Notes under the pieces: generated by a model
Databases searched by the model: none
What the model was told of the DNA's origin: nothing
The model's input: the letters and a program-made list of their open reading frames with translations, nothing else
Program-made: the position numbers and the translations under genes
Shown here: piece by piece, positions 12,250-24,450 of the stretch
How positions within the stretch are numbered: the first letter of the stretch is position 1
How the letters are laid out: each line of letters starts with the position of its first letter
NCBI GenBank assembly: GCA_038503065.1
Contig: JBCAMK010000002.1
Location: forward strand, 992,001 to 1,056,000
Length of the DNA: 64,000 nt
Direction: 5' to 3'
Source: Paragyromitra xinjiangensis
Lineage: Eukaryota > Ascomycota > Pezizomycetes > Pezizales > Discinaceae

Positions 12250-13211
12250 GGATCTTGTTGGGTTGATTGGATCGCGGACGCGGAGGGGGGTGTCTGCGTG
12301 AGGCGGAAACATAACGATTATCATGTCTTTTTATTTAGCTTGAGATTTCTCCTTCTTTAGTATGGTTCTTGATTTTTGGTTCCTCACAGAATTTGCCGGC
12401 TCTATCGTTTCTCCTTTTTTCATAGGTACTCTCTTCTTTCTAAGCAACAATGATACTATTATTTCGCGAAAACGCTCTTCTACCAAAGTTCGTCCCCCGT
12501 AATCGTTACTTGGCCGTGCCTGACCACATTAACCACTCAACTGAGTCTAGCATCAATATTTGAAAACACCCGTCTATCATTCGGGAGCCTAGCCCCTAAT
12601 GTAGCAACATTCCTTTGTCTAGATATAGGCTTTATATGTGTCCCGTTCGGCTCCGGGGCACTCTGGAGGTCTCCGAAAACGCCTGTTCGCCGTTCCGGGT
12701 CACGTGATCGAGTGATGGGTTGTGATGTCAGAACCAAACAGCCCATGTTTGCCGAGCATACCACCCGAAGTACTATCATTTGCGCCTTTAGCAGTTTCTC
12801 ATTTTGTGGGGGCCTTCGGAGGCTTCAGTGGTTAGGGGAAGAAATTACCCAATGTTATGTTAACAGCGATTGCTCCCTTTTTGCTCAGGTACATATACCT
12901 ACGCATGGCGCTCATGTTTGCCTGGCTAGCCAATCGCCTTGTTGGGTCCGACGAGCCTGAGCCCGGGACTGAGACATACAAACAGAGCCGAGCGGTTATC
13001 ATATGAGGAAGCATAAATTTGGCACTATCTCCTCCCTCTCTTACCCCAACTCTTGCTCTGAACCCCCACTGATTCATTCCACAATCGGTTAGCTTACTAA
13101 ATCCAGAATTCCCGGCTCCTGAGTCCTGACAAGACTTCGTGCGACAGTTTTCTAACCTTTTATTACTTTTTTTCACGCAGCCTAGCGTCTATTTAGGATT
13201 TCAGAAGCGAA

Positions 13212-14498
13212 ATGGAGCTAACACGCAGGTGATTTTTTTTTTCATGTCTCACTAACAGGGTAAAGTTTAAAGTCCCTCCGGTCCTAAACCTTATTTTAAG
13301 CCGCATAATATCTGGGCGAACCACACCTCCCTTACCCAGGACGACAGTCCGCATAACCCTCAAACAGGCCTAAGCGAGAGGCAGAACCTTGGAGAGCTAC
13401 TCCCCGACCTTGAGTTACCTACTAGAGATCGGCTAGCATTCGCGGGTCCCTCCTACTATAACGGATCTTCTGAGCTTGGGCATACTGCTACCCCATCGTT
13501 TCACCTTGGATCTCAAAGCTTCCCTCTTGATAGCGATAACCTTTCTGATGAGTTACATGTCGGCGCTGGCACCCCTGGTGATATACCATTCGGCTCTACA
13601 CCAGAACTCCACTATAACCGTCCCAACGGTCCCCACGAAGCCCTAGAATCTACCGCTTCTGATTCTGTGTCTCATCGAATAAAATTCTTTCAGTCTCAGC
13701 TTCGTAGCATCGGTGGCAACATCAACAGGGGCGACTATTTGCACTCAAATTACTCTAATAGAATTGCTTCTCTTCCGCAATTTGTCTCTAGGTCTCAGCT
13801 CGACCTCAGCGACAGCATCGACACTTATAGAGATGATCCACCGTACTTTGATTCTTCCAGCGGTATTAAACTTCCTTTAAAGTTCTCTTTGCAATCCTTG
13901 TCTAATCACGGGGCCGAGTTAGATGTTGTCGACGACAGCTTTTATCATGGTGAGATAGCTGTAGTTACAGCTCCGCAGGAAGAACTGTCTGTGCCAGGGC
14001 CCCAACATATCAACCAAAACCCTGTAGATCTCACGCCAGTCAATCAGAATAGTCATAATGAGGTCGACGGAAGCGGGATAGTTACGGAAATTCAGGTCCA
14101 TCGATGCGGAAACAACTGTCGTGGCAACCTGAGGTAGAAAACCTCACCCACATTTCCTTCGTGACGAATTTGGGTTGAGCTAACTATTATCTCACAGTGG
14201 CCAGCATCTATGCGTCAAAGATGAAGCTGCCTGGCGGATATTCTGCCGAGGGAGTGAAACTTGTACCAAGAAATATACGGTCCCACACGCCTTTAGACGT
14301 CACTATAAGAGGGAGCACATGCCAATTACCCTGATCGATTGTCCATATGTCGGCTGTAAACGTGTTGGGCCGAAAGGGTTTCCATCTACACGTCCCGACA
14401 ACCTCCGGCAGCATAGGAGGTTGGCACATAAAGAAGATATTCCCAACGCACCAGTTAGGTTTAAATGTGGTAGAGACAACGTGAGAAGTCGTCGTTGA
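13212..14498 (+). CDS. C2H2 zinc-finger protein, copy B, intact
   Basis: Exons 13212-13228, 13273-14133 and 14198-14498 total 1179 nt (392 aa) with phases matching. The six-codon first exon (MELTR plus a split Ser codon) is inferred from copy A; its intron has a CTAAC branch site and an AAAG acceptor. The long middle exon is Ser/Asn/Pro/Asp-rich with no known fold and ends in RCGNNCRG. After a phase-2 intron come GQHLCV and two zinc fingers: C-x5-C-x12-H-x4-H (CRGSETC...HYKREH) and C-x4-C-x18-H-x4-H (CPYVGC...HRRLAH). A basic tail ends at RSRR. The fingers imply DNA binding in the nucleus and the acidic region may act in transcription; targets unknown. Lies about 1 kb downstream of copy A on the same strand. 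Confidence 0.78.
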
Positions 14499-15397
14499 GT
14501 TTAATTGAGTCTACTGAGGATTTAAAAGTAGATGAAGAGGCTTGATGGGTTGGAGGTGGGGGGGGAGGACTACAGGTAAGAGGATGTAGCTAAGTATACG
14601 GACGGCTATTTTTTCCCCATTTCATAGTGTCGCTCCTTACTGGTCTACTATTTTCAGTTGATGTGGCCGTGCTTAAGTGTTTGTGTTGAGTATCTATTTA
14701 GTCTATTATTTTTCAAAAAAACTTTGCCAAGTCCTAGCTCATTATCAGCTACTGTGCATATCTCCACTTATTTCACGTCAGAATGCCATATGAGCCTATT
14801 TGAATTACCCAGGCTGCTATAGCTTTGGAGCGTTGTCGGGCTAAGAGACTAAATCTTCGCCAAATTCGTCTCATCTTCTATTATCCCAGCCAACTCGACC
14901 GGAATAGAGGGCTTTACCAACATCTGACGTCACTGGATCTTAGTATTGCTAGTTAATGTCACGAGACAGTATCCTAGGGCTATATAGAATTTATAACCAC
15001 ATTTATCACTCAATACTTATTTTTGCTGTGAAAGCGATGCCGCTACTACGGAAGAGCTCGCGTTTCGAGGCTTCTGTAGTGAGTGTTGACGTAGATACCC
15101 AATTTTTGTTCGGAATTGTATAACTAGGCAACTTCGTACCAAAATTTCCAGGAAATTTGGCAATTAGAAATTAACCGAATTTACAAGTAACAACCGCTAT
15201 TAAAGACGAAAATTACCCCACAACTTCACAGCTCATCACTCGACGCCAAGTCCTGGACCCTGCGTTTGCGATGGCCAGCCACGTCCCACGTCCACCCCTA
15301 ACCCGAACCCACGCATCACCATAGATCCCCCCCGATTTCCCGCGACGTCTCCCCCCTAAACACAAACACTCGCCCCCACCGGTGGACCCCCCACATC
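14499..15397. other. Intergenic spacer upstream of the F-box gene
   Basis: AT-rich at first, turning C-rich (many CCCCC and CCACC runs) in the last 150 bases before the F-box start, as is common in fungal promoters and 5' UTRs. No gene or repeat recognised. Confidence 0.5.
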
Positions 15398-18300
15398 ATG
15401 GCAGAACCTTTCCATGATCTCGACTACACCTATCAACCCTTCTACCCATCACCCGCGCCCTTATTCTCACCATACCCGCCGCGCTCCAGCACCCCGCTAG
15501 ATCTCCCTCGCGACTTTCGCCCCGTATTCCCTGTCCTGCGTGACCTCACTGATGACGAACTACTGAACATAACAGACCTAGTGCTCTTCGAGCGCCAGCG
15601 TCAACATGTCGAAACGATGCGCGAAAAGGTGCGATACCTAGACCGACTAACAGCCTTCCTAGAACAAGAAGCAAAGTTTGGCGTCGGTGACCTTTTCGTA
15701 GAGGAGGAGCTCCCCGAAGATATAGAACACGTCACCGAAGCTGTACCAATGCTTATAGAAGAGAAATCCGATAATAGCAAAGGTAAGGGGAAAGAAGCCA
15801 TTGACCCAGAGCTCGAAAATGGCGAATCATCCTCCTCCGAGCGCCCGGGTGAGAGCTTAAGCTCTTACTTTGTTGACCCTCTCCCACTGCCGATGACATA
15901 TGGCGCGTTTCCGCCTGCGCCGCCGTCGATTGTTTCGTTCTATCAACCGTTGTATACGCCTCCACAATCCGGGGGTGCGAAATACTCCCCACGGACGCTC
16001 AATGACCCAACGAAGCGCCCATACGTCGCTTCACTCAACATCCTTGGACAGCAGCTCCCACCGCCATCCGAATACTCGTCTAGCTCCAGCAAGGATAAGA
16101 TCAAAGGCAAACCGAAGGTAGCCATGAACGGGAAACGGTCGAAAACCAGCAAACAAGTGGATCCTGAGATCGAGAAACGATGGGTCAGCTATTTCCAGAG
16201 CCGCTTCCGCTACCGCTGGGAAATGGAGCAGACAGATAGCTCACTTCGGATTCTGGAGGCTACAGTGGAGAGTGTTATGCAAAGGAAACGTGGGGAGATT
16301 GTTGGGGGTGGTGGACTACGGAGGGAAACGCTGGTGGATGTTACTCGGTTACGGGATCTACGGATGGGAGGGAGAAAGAGGGTTAATGGAACATCTGCTA
16401 TCAAGGCTGGCCCTGCAACTCCTGCGGAAGTTCTACAAGGACCTATAACAAAGCTTCCGACTGAGCTTCTTCATCAAATATTCACTTATTTTCGTGCTCC
16501 GCATCTTGCATCAACTCATTCACTCGTCTGTAGACGCTGGAACGCCATTGCTACTCCTATCATCTATAGAAAGATTCCGTTTGGAGACTACATGGAAGAT
16601 TATTGGGTTGAGGTGGGGCGGCGAAAACGGGTGTGGCGGAAAAAACAGGAAGAGAAGGAGAAAGATAATGGAAAGGAGAAGGGGTATGAATTTCCGAAAG
16701 TTTATTCCTCGGGTTATATCCATGGCGATAGGATCTCCCGTATGAGTGGTGCAGGATGGGGTGCGAGACATGGGGTTTTGAGACACGACTGTGGCTCAGA
16801 CGATGGAGAGGAAGAGGATGAGTTCGGAGGGGAAGAGGAAGACTTCTATCCAGATGGAAAGCAAGGCGGGTCGTTTCCTGTTGGTGGGCCAGCGTTAGTA
16901 GTGATGCCGTGGAGTATGGGCATTATCAAGGCTATCGGGTAATAATCCTTTCATTCCTACCTAACTTTTGCTGTCTCAAATATCATTGACTAATATTACT
17001 CCCTCAGAAACCCACATCTCGCCAAACACGTCCGCCACATAACTTATCAAGCTTCATCCTACACCTCCTTCCCCAACCATAACGAAGCATCTAAAGTTTT
17101 CACGGACGTCGCCGACATGCGTCCCATGTTTGACCAGCGCTACCGTACCCTCAACAAGCTACTTCTCCTCGTCCAGAAAGCCGTACGCGTATGTACTCAT
17201 GCCGAATCCATTGAACTTAACAGCGGTGATGAACGCATCGCCAATGCCCTCCTCGGTATCCTCAAGTGGAGCCCTCGGATCGAGAATTTGAGTATCATCA
17301 ATACCAACCTCCGTCTCCTACAGTTCTCACGAGGGGGCGGGAAAGGACAAGAAGGCCTCATCACCCGGGGTAATGGGAAGGGGAAGGGGCGCGCAAGACC
17401 CAGAGATGAGGATGTAGATGGTGCGACTCCAGACGATGGATTTAGACGCTACTTGCTGGATAATCAAAGCTTGAGTGAGCAGTTGAAGACCGGACAGAAG
17501 GTGAAGATTAAGAGTGCGCTGCCAGGAGAAAGCTTCTATTTTCCGGGTATCAAGAGGGTGTTATTGTTCAGATGTGGGTATCATCCGATGCCGCAGAAGG
17601 ACAGTGCATTTATTGAGCCTGCAGTCAGGCCTGTGCCGAGGAACGCACAAGGGGATCGAGCACAGGCTAGCCGGGAGCGAGAGAGGCGACGGAGGAAGCG
17701 GATTAGGGCGAGGGCAAAGGTCGCAAGGGGGGAGAAGAGGGCGTTGGAGAAAGTGGTGTTGTTCCTACAGCGGTGCAATAACTTGGAGGAACTGAAGGTT
17801 AAGGGTTGTCAGTTTCTCCCCGAAGCACTGGTGGACTCAACACTCATCTGGGAGCTTACCGATACCACAACGGAAGAAACGCCATTGACCATGTCTAAAC
17901 TCTCAAGCCTGACTATTAGGTCTTGCGGGACGTATCTTCACGACCGAACACCGGACATCTGGTTGTCTTCAGCCCCATTTGAGAGCTTCTTCCTCCGCCA
18001 CAAACACATCACCCACCTTGGCTGGAACGGCTGGATCCTGAACCGCCATCTCCCACTCGAAGACCCCGTCTTTGCTCGCGTCGCAACCCACCTCGGCCGC
18101 ACCGTCACCTCCCTCTCCATAGCTCACGGCTACGATGAAGAAGTTGCACGCACCGCCGCTGAGAGCTTCCATCGCGTACGCCTGTCCTTAAAACGCTTCA
18201 ACCTCCTCCTCCGACACCTCCGCCAGCTAGAGTCTCTCGACTGGCGCATGTTCTACCTACCGATGGCGAAGATGATGATGGGCGTACGTAATCTGCGTCA

Positions 18301-19150
18301 CTGTCGTAAACTCAAAGTGCTACGCATCGAAGGTGTTGTTGGGGTTATCTCACCTGACGAAGCGCGTGAGCTCGTCGCTTCCGTTCCTATGCTAGAGAAG
18401 CTACGGATTGGATGGCGGCCTCGGCCAAGCGGTTACAGACGCGGTAGAGGGGGGCCGCAGATGAATCCGTTTAGTCAACCGCCGATCTGGAGCGATGAAG
18501 TTATTATGGATTATGATTCACCGCCATCGCCGGCGCTGCAGATCACACCTATACCTCCGCCGATGCCCATGTCGCCAGCTACGGTGGATTCTGACTATGA
18601 AGACGATGATTGGGGCGGTGAAACGGGGCGGGAGCCGGAGTGGGTTGCAGCGGAAGAGGTGGCAAGGATTTTCTCGGAGCTGGCGGGGTTGAGGGAAATA
18701 GTGGTTAATATTTGTATAGCGATGCCGGCAAGTGTGGAAAAGTCGGCGGCGGCCATGGGTTTTCGTGTCGCGGATGAGATATTGCGACCAGTATCGGGTG
18801 GGAATATAGTGCTGAGGAAGCGGTGGTTGGAGAAGATTAGAGAGACGGCGGTGGCTTTCGCGAGATGTAGTCCGATTGGGCTGAGGAAAGTGGGCTTGGG
18901 GTATTTTATTGGTGTTGAGGGGCTGCGGGCGGTGGTGGGGCTGGAGAGAGACGTGTTAGGGAAGGTTGTGGGCTGGAGCGCGGATTTGAGAGGTGGGCGG
19001 AGAGTGGGAGAGACATGGAAAGAGGGGGTGGAAGATGGTGTGGTAGGGAGTGGTGATGCGTGGATGGAGAGTGCATTTAAGGGAGAAAGAGGTGAAGTGT
19101 GGGGCGGGTGCGAAGTCTGGGGGAGGAGATGTGGGAGAAGGTTGATGTAG
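15398..19150 (+). CDS. F-box protein with LRR-like C-terminal region, 1227 aa
   Basis: Two exons, 15398-16938 and 17008-19150, joined by a 69-bp GTAATA...CTCAG intron in phase (3684 nt). The N-terminal third is Pro/Ser-rich with a helical stretch (residues about 48-95). A clear F-box begins near residue 349 (ITKLPTELLHQIFTYF ... LVCRRWNAIATPIIYRKI). Beyond it, segments such as LEELKVKGCQFL, LSSLTIRSCG and CRKLKVLRIEG resemble leucine-rich repeats, with basic (RERERRRRKR) and acidic (DYEDDDWGGE) low-complexity inserts. F-box proteins bind Skp1 and bring substrates to SCF ubiquitin ligases; the LRR-like part would be the substrate-binding side. Substrate unknown. A 210-codon antisense ORF at its 3' end is a shadow of codon bias. 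Confidence 0.9.
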
Positions 19151-21455
19151 TGAGTTACTTTTGATAAGAGTAGTTCGAATGTTTGTGGATTTTCATGTAC
19201 GGTGTGGTTCCGGAAAAGTACAAGCACAATGGGGTGGGAAATTGGGGGTGGATTATGTCTTTTTGATCGAATCTAGGAGTTTTCGTCTGCGTTATGGTTT
19301 TATTTTCGTCTAATAGTCTGAGACTTTCTTTACGAATACTTTGGGGTCTGTTCTATTTCTCGCCGCTGATATCGTGCGAGGGTAGTGGGCCTGCTAGGAA
19401 GGCAATTCAATCGGCAGATGGATAGATGGGGATTATAAAAATTTAGTGTGCAATTCTTGTGCTTCTTTATCGCCAACTTTGAGGAGACTGATGCTCGTGA
19501 TTGTCAATTTGGGATCATGATGCATCGTTGCGACTTAGTCCGTTCAATCCGTCACCACTTAGAGCAGCTCCCAAGCTATGGTGCTATGGCTATAACAGCT
19601 CCACAATAGAACAGTAGCGCTAAAGTCTCCTGGTTCATGCGTTAGTGCGTAGGGCACTGGCAGTTGTGTTCCCGCGAAATTTATGCTACAGAGTACATCA
19701 ATTTGCATCACGATTGCTCACTCGAACCTACACCTAAGTTTCTTTCCTTGTATGTATATCCCTCTCTCCGGAGCCCCATGGATACGTGTATATAATTAAT
19801 CTCGTGGCTAAATCGTTTCGGATTTCATCTGCTTAAACCTTTCATATTGAGGTGCCTGCCCCCATTTCGGAAGAGCTAGATCGTTCCGGGCCAGCTGAAA
19901 AAGTATTTTTAGTATATTGACCTTGGTCAACAGAGAGAACTAAAGAACGCGGAAAATGAAAAATAAATGTGATGAGGACTTTTTAAGGCGAACATCGTTT
20001 TTGATATTTCGAATAATTATAATAGAATTGCGTCTGTGGGGGGTTAAACATAGGGCGGGAGATCAGTTTCGGCTATGCCCAATTGGGCCGTTGATCGTCC
20101 CCAGACAACCGGTCAAGGCAAGATGAAGCATACATACATTTTAGCTTATATCTAAGTTTACGATATTTATATGCACGACCTGTCAACCGATTTACTCTGC
20201 TGTACAGATTCAGCGGTAAATGTTCTAATTTCTCCTGTATTAATGACGGAAAAATAGTATGGAGGTGCTGTAAGGTTACTCTAATCTTATCCTAACATCT
20301 CCCATTTCTATTCCTCGCAAGGAAGCTACGCTCGATTAATATCAAAGCTGAGCTGTTCGCAGCTAGAGCTTCATGGCGCTTTCTAGCGGGAGTTTAATGA
20401 TCCGATATCAAGACCGCGTTGTGCAACTTCTGTTCTAGCGTGGGGAAAAAAGAAAATTTATCCCGCGGTGAAAATCGTAGCGAATAGCGTGTATCGAGGG
20501 ATGTGACGGGGAGAATAAGACCACTTTATGGGTCTCCACATATTCAATCATGCAGCCACCTGTGAACATCATATTGATGCTTCGATTGCAGAGGATTATG
20601 TCTATTAACGATGGCTAGTGAGCCGATAGTTTCGTGTCGCAAGCAGGTCATAGAATAAGGTTCATAATTAGTCCATATATGCATGCTTTAATATATTTAT
20701 TCACGGACATCTACTATAGCGTGTTTATATCATGGAGAAGGACCTACTATACGCGTGTCTAGCGGACTCGATTTGACTATAAACCCCCCCTCCTTTCGAG
20801 AATCTCTTCCTATCATCTCTTTGCGTCATTTCATCGTTTCGTTCCTCATAATTCATTGCTCATCTTTCTTCGATTACTCGATCTCTCGCTTTTTCGCATG
20901 TCGTAGATATGCAGATATCCCTTAAGACCATCCACCGATTCCATAGCAATTCGCTTCCCAGTAGCATGTCTAAATGGTGTGCAAAGTTGCCCTCTTTGCC
21001 GCTCAGTAGAGCAGGGCGGGTCGTGCCTCATTAACAGAGTTTCCATGGCGGACGTCTAGAAATGCCATAATTCAAAAAGCCGCCGAGTGATGGCCCGAAA
21101 TACTACTTTTTAGAGATTTAGAACTTAGAACAGCTCCATGATCCACCTCTAAAACCCCCCAGACTCCCCCAAGAGCTCCAGCTAAGTTAACTACAAGCGA
21201 TCCTTCCCAATGCTCCAAGCCAAAGGCTAATTGGCTGGTAGTGTATCGATATTGATCTGTTCCCTACGTGTAGCACTCAGCCGTTACTTCTTGGTCTGTC
21301 TACTCCCCAGTTTCAGATGCGAAGCTATCGATACGATCCGAGATCTCGGTAGTAGATTAAGGTTGCTAGACTAGAGACACGTGGCTGTCCGTGCTTAGTT
21401 TTGCTTTTTCAAAGCAAGGAAAAAGGGAATCATCGTTGGCATAGAAATCGCACCC
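19151..21455. other. AT-rich non-coding stretch
   Basis: Starts with the presumed 3' UTR of the F-box gene and continues as AT-rich DNA with only ORFs below 70 codons. A T/C-rich segment near 20790-20880 has no assigned function. No transposase, RNA gene or structured repeat seen. Confidence 0.5.
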
Positions 21456-21833
21456 ATGGGTCATGCCATGCTAGCATGGGATTTAAGGGTGCTGCGCTGC
21501 ACTTGGGATCATGTGCTTTCAAGCACCCGGCTTACCGAGCGCCGACGCCTAGAGAACAAAACAAAGGCGCTCGGCATTCGGGGTTACAAGATTGAAAGGC
21601 TGTCAGGGCAGTACGTATACCCAGATACTAAAGAACCCAATCTCAGGGAGCCCTCAACCCCCGTTACAGCAGTCCGACCGATGCTGTTTAGCTTAAGTGC
21701 CTTTGGGAAATGGCTCATCAACCTTGGCGTAGTTCATGAAGATGATTGCGAGAACTACGTTCCGCACTCCTCTGCTAGGTTTCGAGCTCGGGTTAAACAA
21801 CAGTCGGCAAGGTTAGGATTTCGGGGTGTTTGA
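21456..21833 (+). CDS. Hypothetical protein, 125 aa (weak)
   Basis: A single open frame from ATG to TGA in an otherwise gene-poor stretch, slightly richer in GC than its surroundings. It is basic and has no signal peptide, membrane segment or domain I recognise (segments include RRRLENKTKALGIRGYKIER and FGKWLINLGVVHEDD). It may be one exon of a larger gene, a relic, or chance. No neighbouring gene supports it. Confidence 0.25.
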   Translation: MGHAMLAWDLRVLRCTWDHVLSSTRLTERRRLENKTKALGIRGYKIERLSGQYVYPDTKEPNLREPSTPVTAVRPMLFSLSAFGKWLINLGVVHEDDCENYVPHSSARFRARVKQQSARLGFRGV

Positions 21834-22233
21834 AGTTAGATTACACTCATAGAGTATCACTCGCATTGCACAGTTGAATTCGAAAACCCTATTTCCTTGC
21901 CATTTTCCTTTGCAATTGCTGAGAGCAACCCAAGTATGGTTCTGCAAATTGTCTGTTTTTCGGAGAATTACTACGACTAGTATTTTATCTTGTAGGTTAC
22001 TTCTAAGATGGTACCTAGGTCTTTTCTTAATGTAATTTTGTGCCATAGTTTTTCTATTAAGACTAGCTATGGAATTAACTGAGACTCTTTGAATCGAATA
22101 TATCTCGTGTTGGTCCCACATACAAAGTTTGAACGTCAAGATTGTGCGGCCCCAGGCGCTCTTTTCGCCATGAAACGTTTAGATTAACTTTTTACACTTT
22201 AGGCGCGCTTTCCTGTTGCCTTGAATAAGAAGT

Positions 22234-22294
22234 AAGAAACTAACTGCATGGTCCACGCTGTCATATATGCATATGTATACGTAGTTAGTTTCTT
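22234..22294. repeat. Short inverted repeat (12-bp arms)
   Basis: AAGAAACTAACT at 22234-22245 is matched by AGTTAGTTTCTT at 22283-22294 around a 37-bp spacer. Isolated in non-coding DNA; no TA or longer target duplication was seen. Possibly a relic of a small inverted-repeat element, possibly chance. Confidence 0.4.
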
Positions 22295-24072
22295 CTCCAG
22301 GCCTGGTGGCGAAACAAAACCTTTTGAAAGACATCAACGTGCCCCTATTTGATTGCTAGGTATGAATAGATATTCGATACTTACCTTACACAGACCCTGT
22401 GCATGTAGCATTTAGTATACCAGCATTTATTCTTGAGTTATAAGGCAGCCAATCATCCAGCAAGGAGAGGCTCTCGCGGCTACAGAGTTGGTAGTCAAAT
22501 TATGTGATTTGCCACTAACTGCCGCCCATAAAATTACAGCGTTATGCGTATGTGATATCTTGCAATAAAAATACAAAGTATTTGCAGGAAGGGGCTATTT
22601 CTTGGTGACACTTCTTTGGATTCCATAGAGACCCCACAAACACGCCATTGATTCCCCTTTGTAGACTTTTACCCCGGACAAGAGCTGCTGGGGAAAGCCT
22701 GTCACATCGTGGACTGCTTTGATTCCAGAGCTGATCCCGATACCCTGGTTTCATGCAACATGTGGAAATTTAGATAGCCTCTGCATCACCTATATGGTTT
22801 TGTAAATATCTGCAAATGTGTGGGTATCGACACAATCCTTGTTAATTTTCTAGGCATTCATGCGAACTCTGTTAGAAAAAAAGTGTCCGCGGAAGCGGCG
22901 ATCTGGAATACCCCAAATTCACACTTCAAGTCATCCCGTCAGAACATGACAAATTTGTTTATCCGCCCGACAACTTATCACCGACCCCGGGATCTTGGTT
23001 TAAGCGAGGATCGTTCCGTTCCGCCCAAGTTTACCTCCTTTACCTAGCCAACTCCAGAACACTGTGTCGCGATGGTTCACGTAGTCAAAACTTGTGCTGC
23101 GATGACGATGTATCTCAGAAAAACGCCAAAATCTGCCACCTTCGGACATGAAAGCCATTCTCATCAGTATGTGCTCGGCTGCGCTGCAGGAACTTACGCC
23201 GACCAAGTAATGTGTGATGCACTGTCGCCCAAAAACCCGTATTTAAATCGTTCTAGAGGCCACCTTTGTTGTTAGATTGAAGCTTATTGGATATACAAAA
23301 GTAGTGCATAAGGGCTGGTATTTGTGTTTCTCAATCAGTTCAACTATCTCCCGTGACGCTTTACTGCTTTTATCTTGTGGAGAATCTGGAGATGTAGCCC
23401 ATGAAACTTGGATTGTAAAACCATCTTTCTGGTGGCTTTCGTTCAACCCTCCTGGCTTTCAATACCCGTAACCTGGACCTCGGCAACCGGCCCTCCCTCC
23501 CGAATTGTTGAATAAACTAGAAATAGTCGCTTGCATTAGTGGCCGGTAACGTTCTTGTCCGACCCCACCAACCTCCCCTATTACTTCACACAGGAGGTTC
23601 GTTGCTTGCATTGCATATCACCACCGGATTTTCTGATCTCGACATGCACAGCAATAGATCCCTGTTGTTGAGACATGCAGCTTGCCTGCTTTTTCTTCTT
23701 GGAGGGTGAGACTTTCATAGCCCTCAAAGTTTAGAGCAAGCCCAACCTTTTAAAACTAGGAAGAAAGACCCTGCTTACAGTCTTTCCCCTTATTGCACAG
23801 ACATCAAGTTCCGGATTTCTTCTCAGCATTGGTAGTGTTTTGGATCTCTACAATTATCTAAGAACATATGCTTTCTCTGAAGGCTTCTGTTAATCCATGA
23901 CCGGTAGTAGACTTCTCCACTTCTGTACACTTGTTTGGTCTATACTTCCTTTATCGCCAGCCAATCCGTTCACCCCGAGTTACGCGCTCGATTTTCTTCT
24001 AGCATGGAGCCAAGAGCACCGCGAAATCATCAATCAGTTCTTTCTTTCATTAATTCATTATAGTGGCTGGAT
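22295..24072. other. Non-coding stretch
   Basis: No ORF above about 75 codons with any domain resemblance. Several small ORFs overlap each other on opposite strands (near 22.8-23.5 kb) and none is supported. No repeat or RNA gene recognised. Confidence 0.45.
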
Positions 24073-24450
24073 ATGCGGAAGGGAGGGGCTAATAATTATG
24101 GCATAGGTTGGGGAAGGCGGTCGAAGAAACGACCTAGACGAACAGGCTACGCTGGAGAAGCTTCGACAGCTGTAGGAAGTAGCTCTTCAGAATCCACAAC
24201 AGTTCCTATCCAAAAAAGCACTCCTCCAAAAGAAATATCCCAAACAGATTCTCAAGACGAAATCCGTTTCTCAGAAGCATATCCTACGAACAATGATGTG
24301 CCATACCATTCACAGCCCACCCTTGAACATCAAGAACCAAAATCCATAGATCAGTTACATCCACCAGCGCCAGAATCATCAAGATCTCCTCCATGCTACC
24401 CACGTACAGTAAGTCTCGCCGAGAAACTATTTTCCCTAGTCAATAAGTGA
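24073..24450 (+). CDS. Hypothetical Ser/Pro-rich protein or exon, 125 aa (weak)
   Basis: Open frame with a composition typical of fungal disordered proteins: a basic start (GWGRRSKKRPRRTGYAGE), then Ser/Thr/Pro/Glu-rich sequence (TTVPIQKSTPPKEISQTDSQ) and a final SLAEKLFSLVNK. Such biased composition is unusual for a random ORF in AT-rich DNA, so it may be a real exon. Start, splice partners and function are uncertain. The following 600 bases show no convincing continuation. Confidence 0.35.
   Translation: MRKGGANNYGIGWGRRSKKRPRRTGYAGEASTAVGSSSSESTTVPIQKSTPPKEISQTDSQDEIRFSEAYPTNNDVPYHSQPTLEHQEPKSIDQLHPPAPESSRSPPCYPRTVSLAEKLFSLVNK

Larger units (their letters stand above)
10600..14500 (+). 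repeat. Tandem duplication of a gene plus its upstream region
   Basis: Two diverged units, roughly 10600-12260 and 12930-14500, align in order: a CGACGAGCCTGA motif, a C-rich CTCCTC/CTCTCTT stretch, a GCTTACTAAA block, a tiny first exon, a T-tract intron, a long acidic exon and a zinc-finger exon. A further short match (GTGATCGAGTGATG near 10427 and 12705) suggests the units extend further upstream. Boundaries are approximate because divergence is high. Confidence 0.75.

Noticed and set aside
18595..19227. 210-codon antisense ORF over the end of the F-box gene
   Set aside because: It mirrors the sense frame's biased codons (Ser/Pro/Thr-rich), has no start context, domain or splice support, and the sense F-box frame is clearly real.
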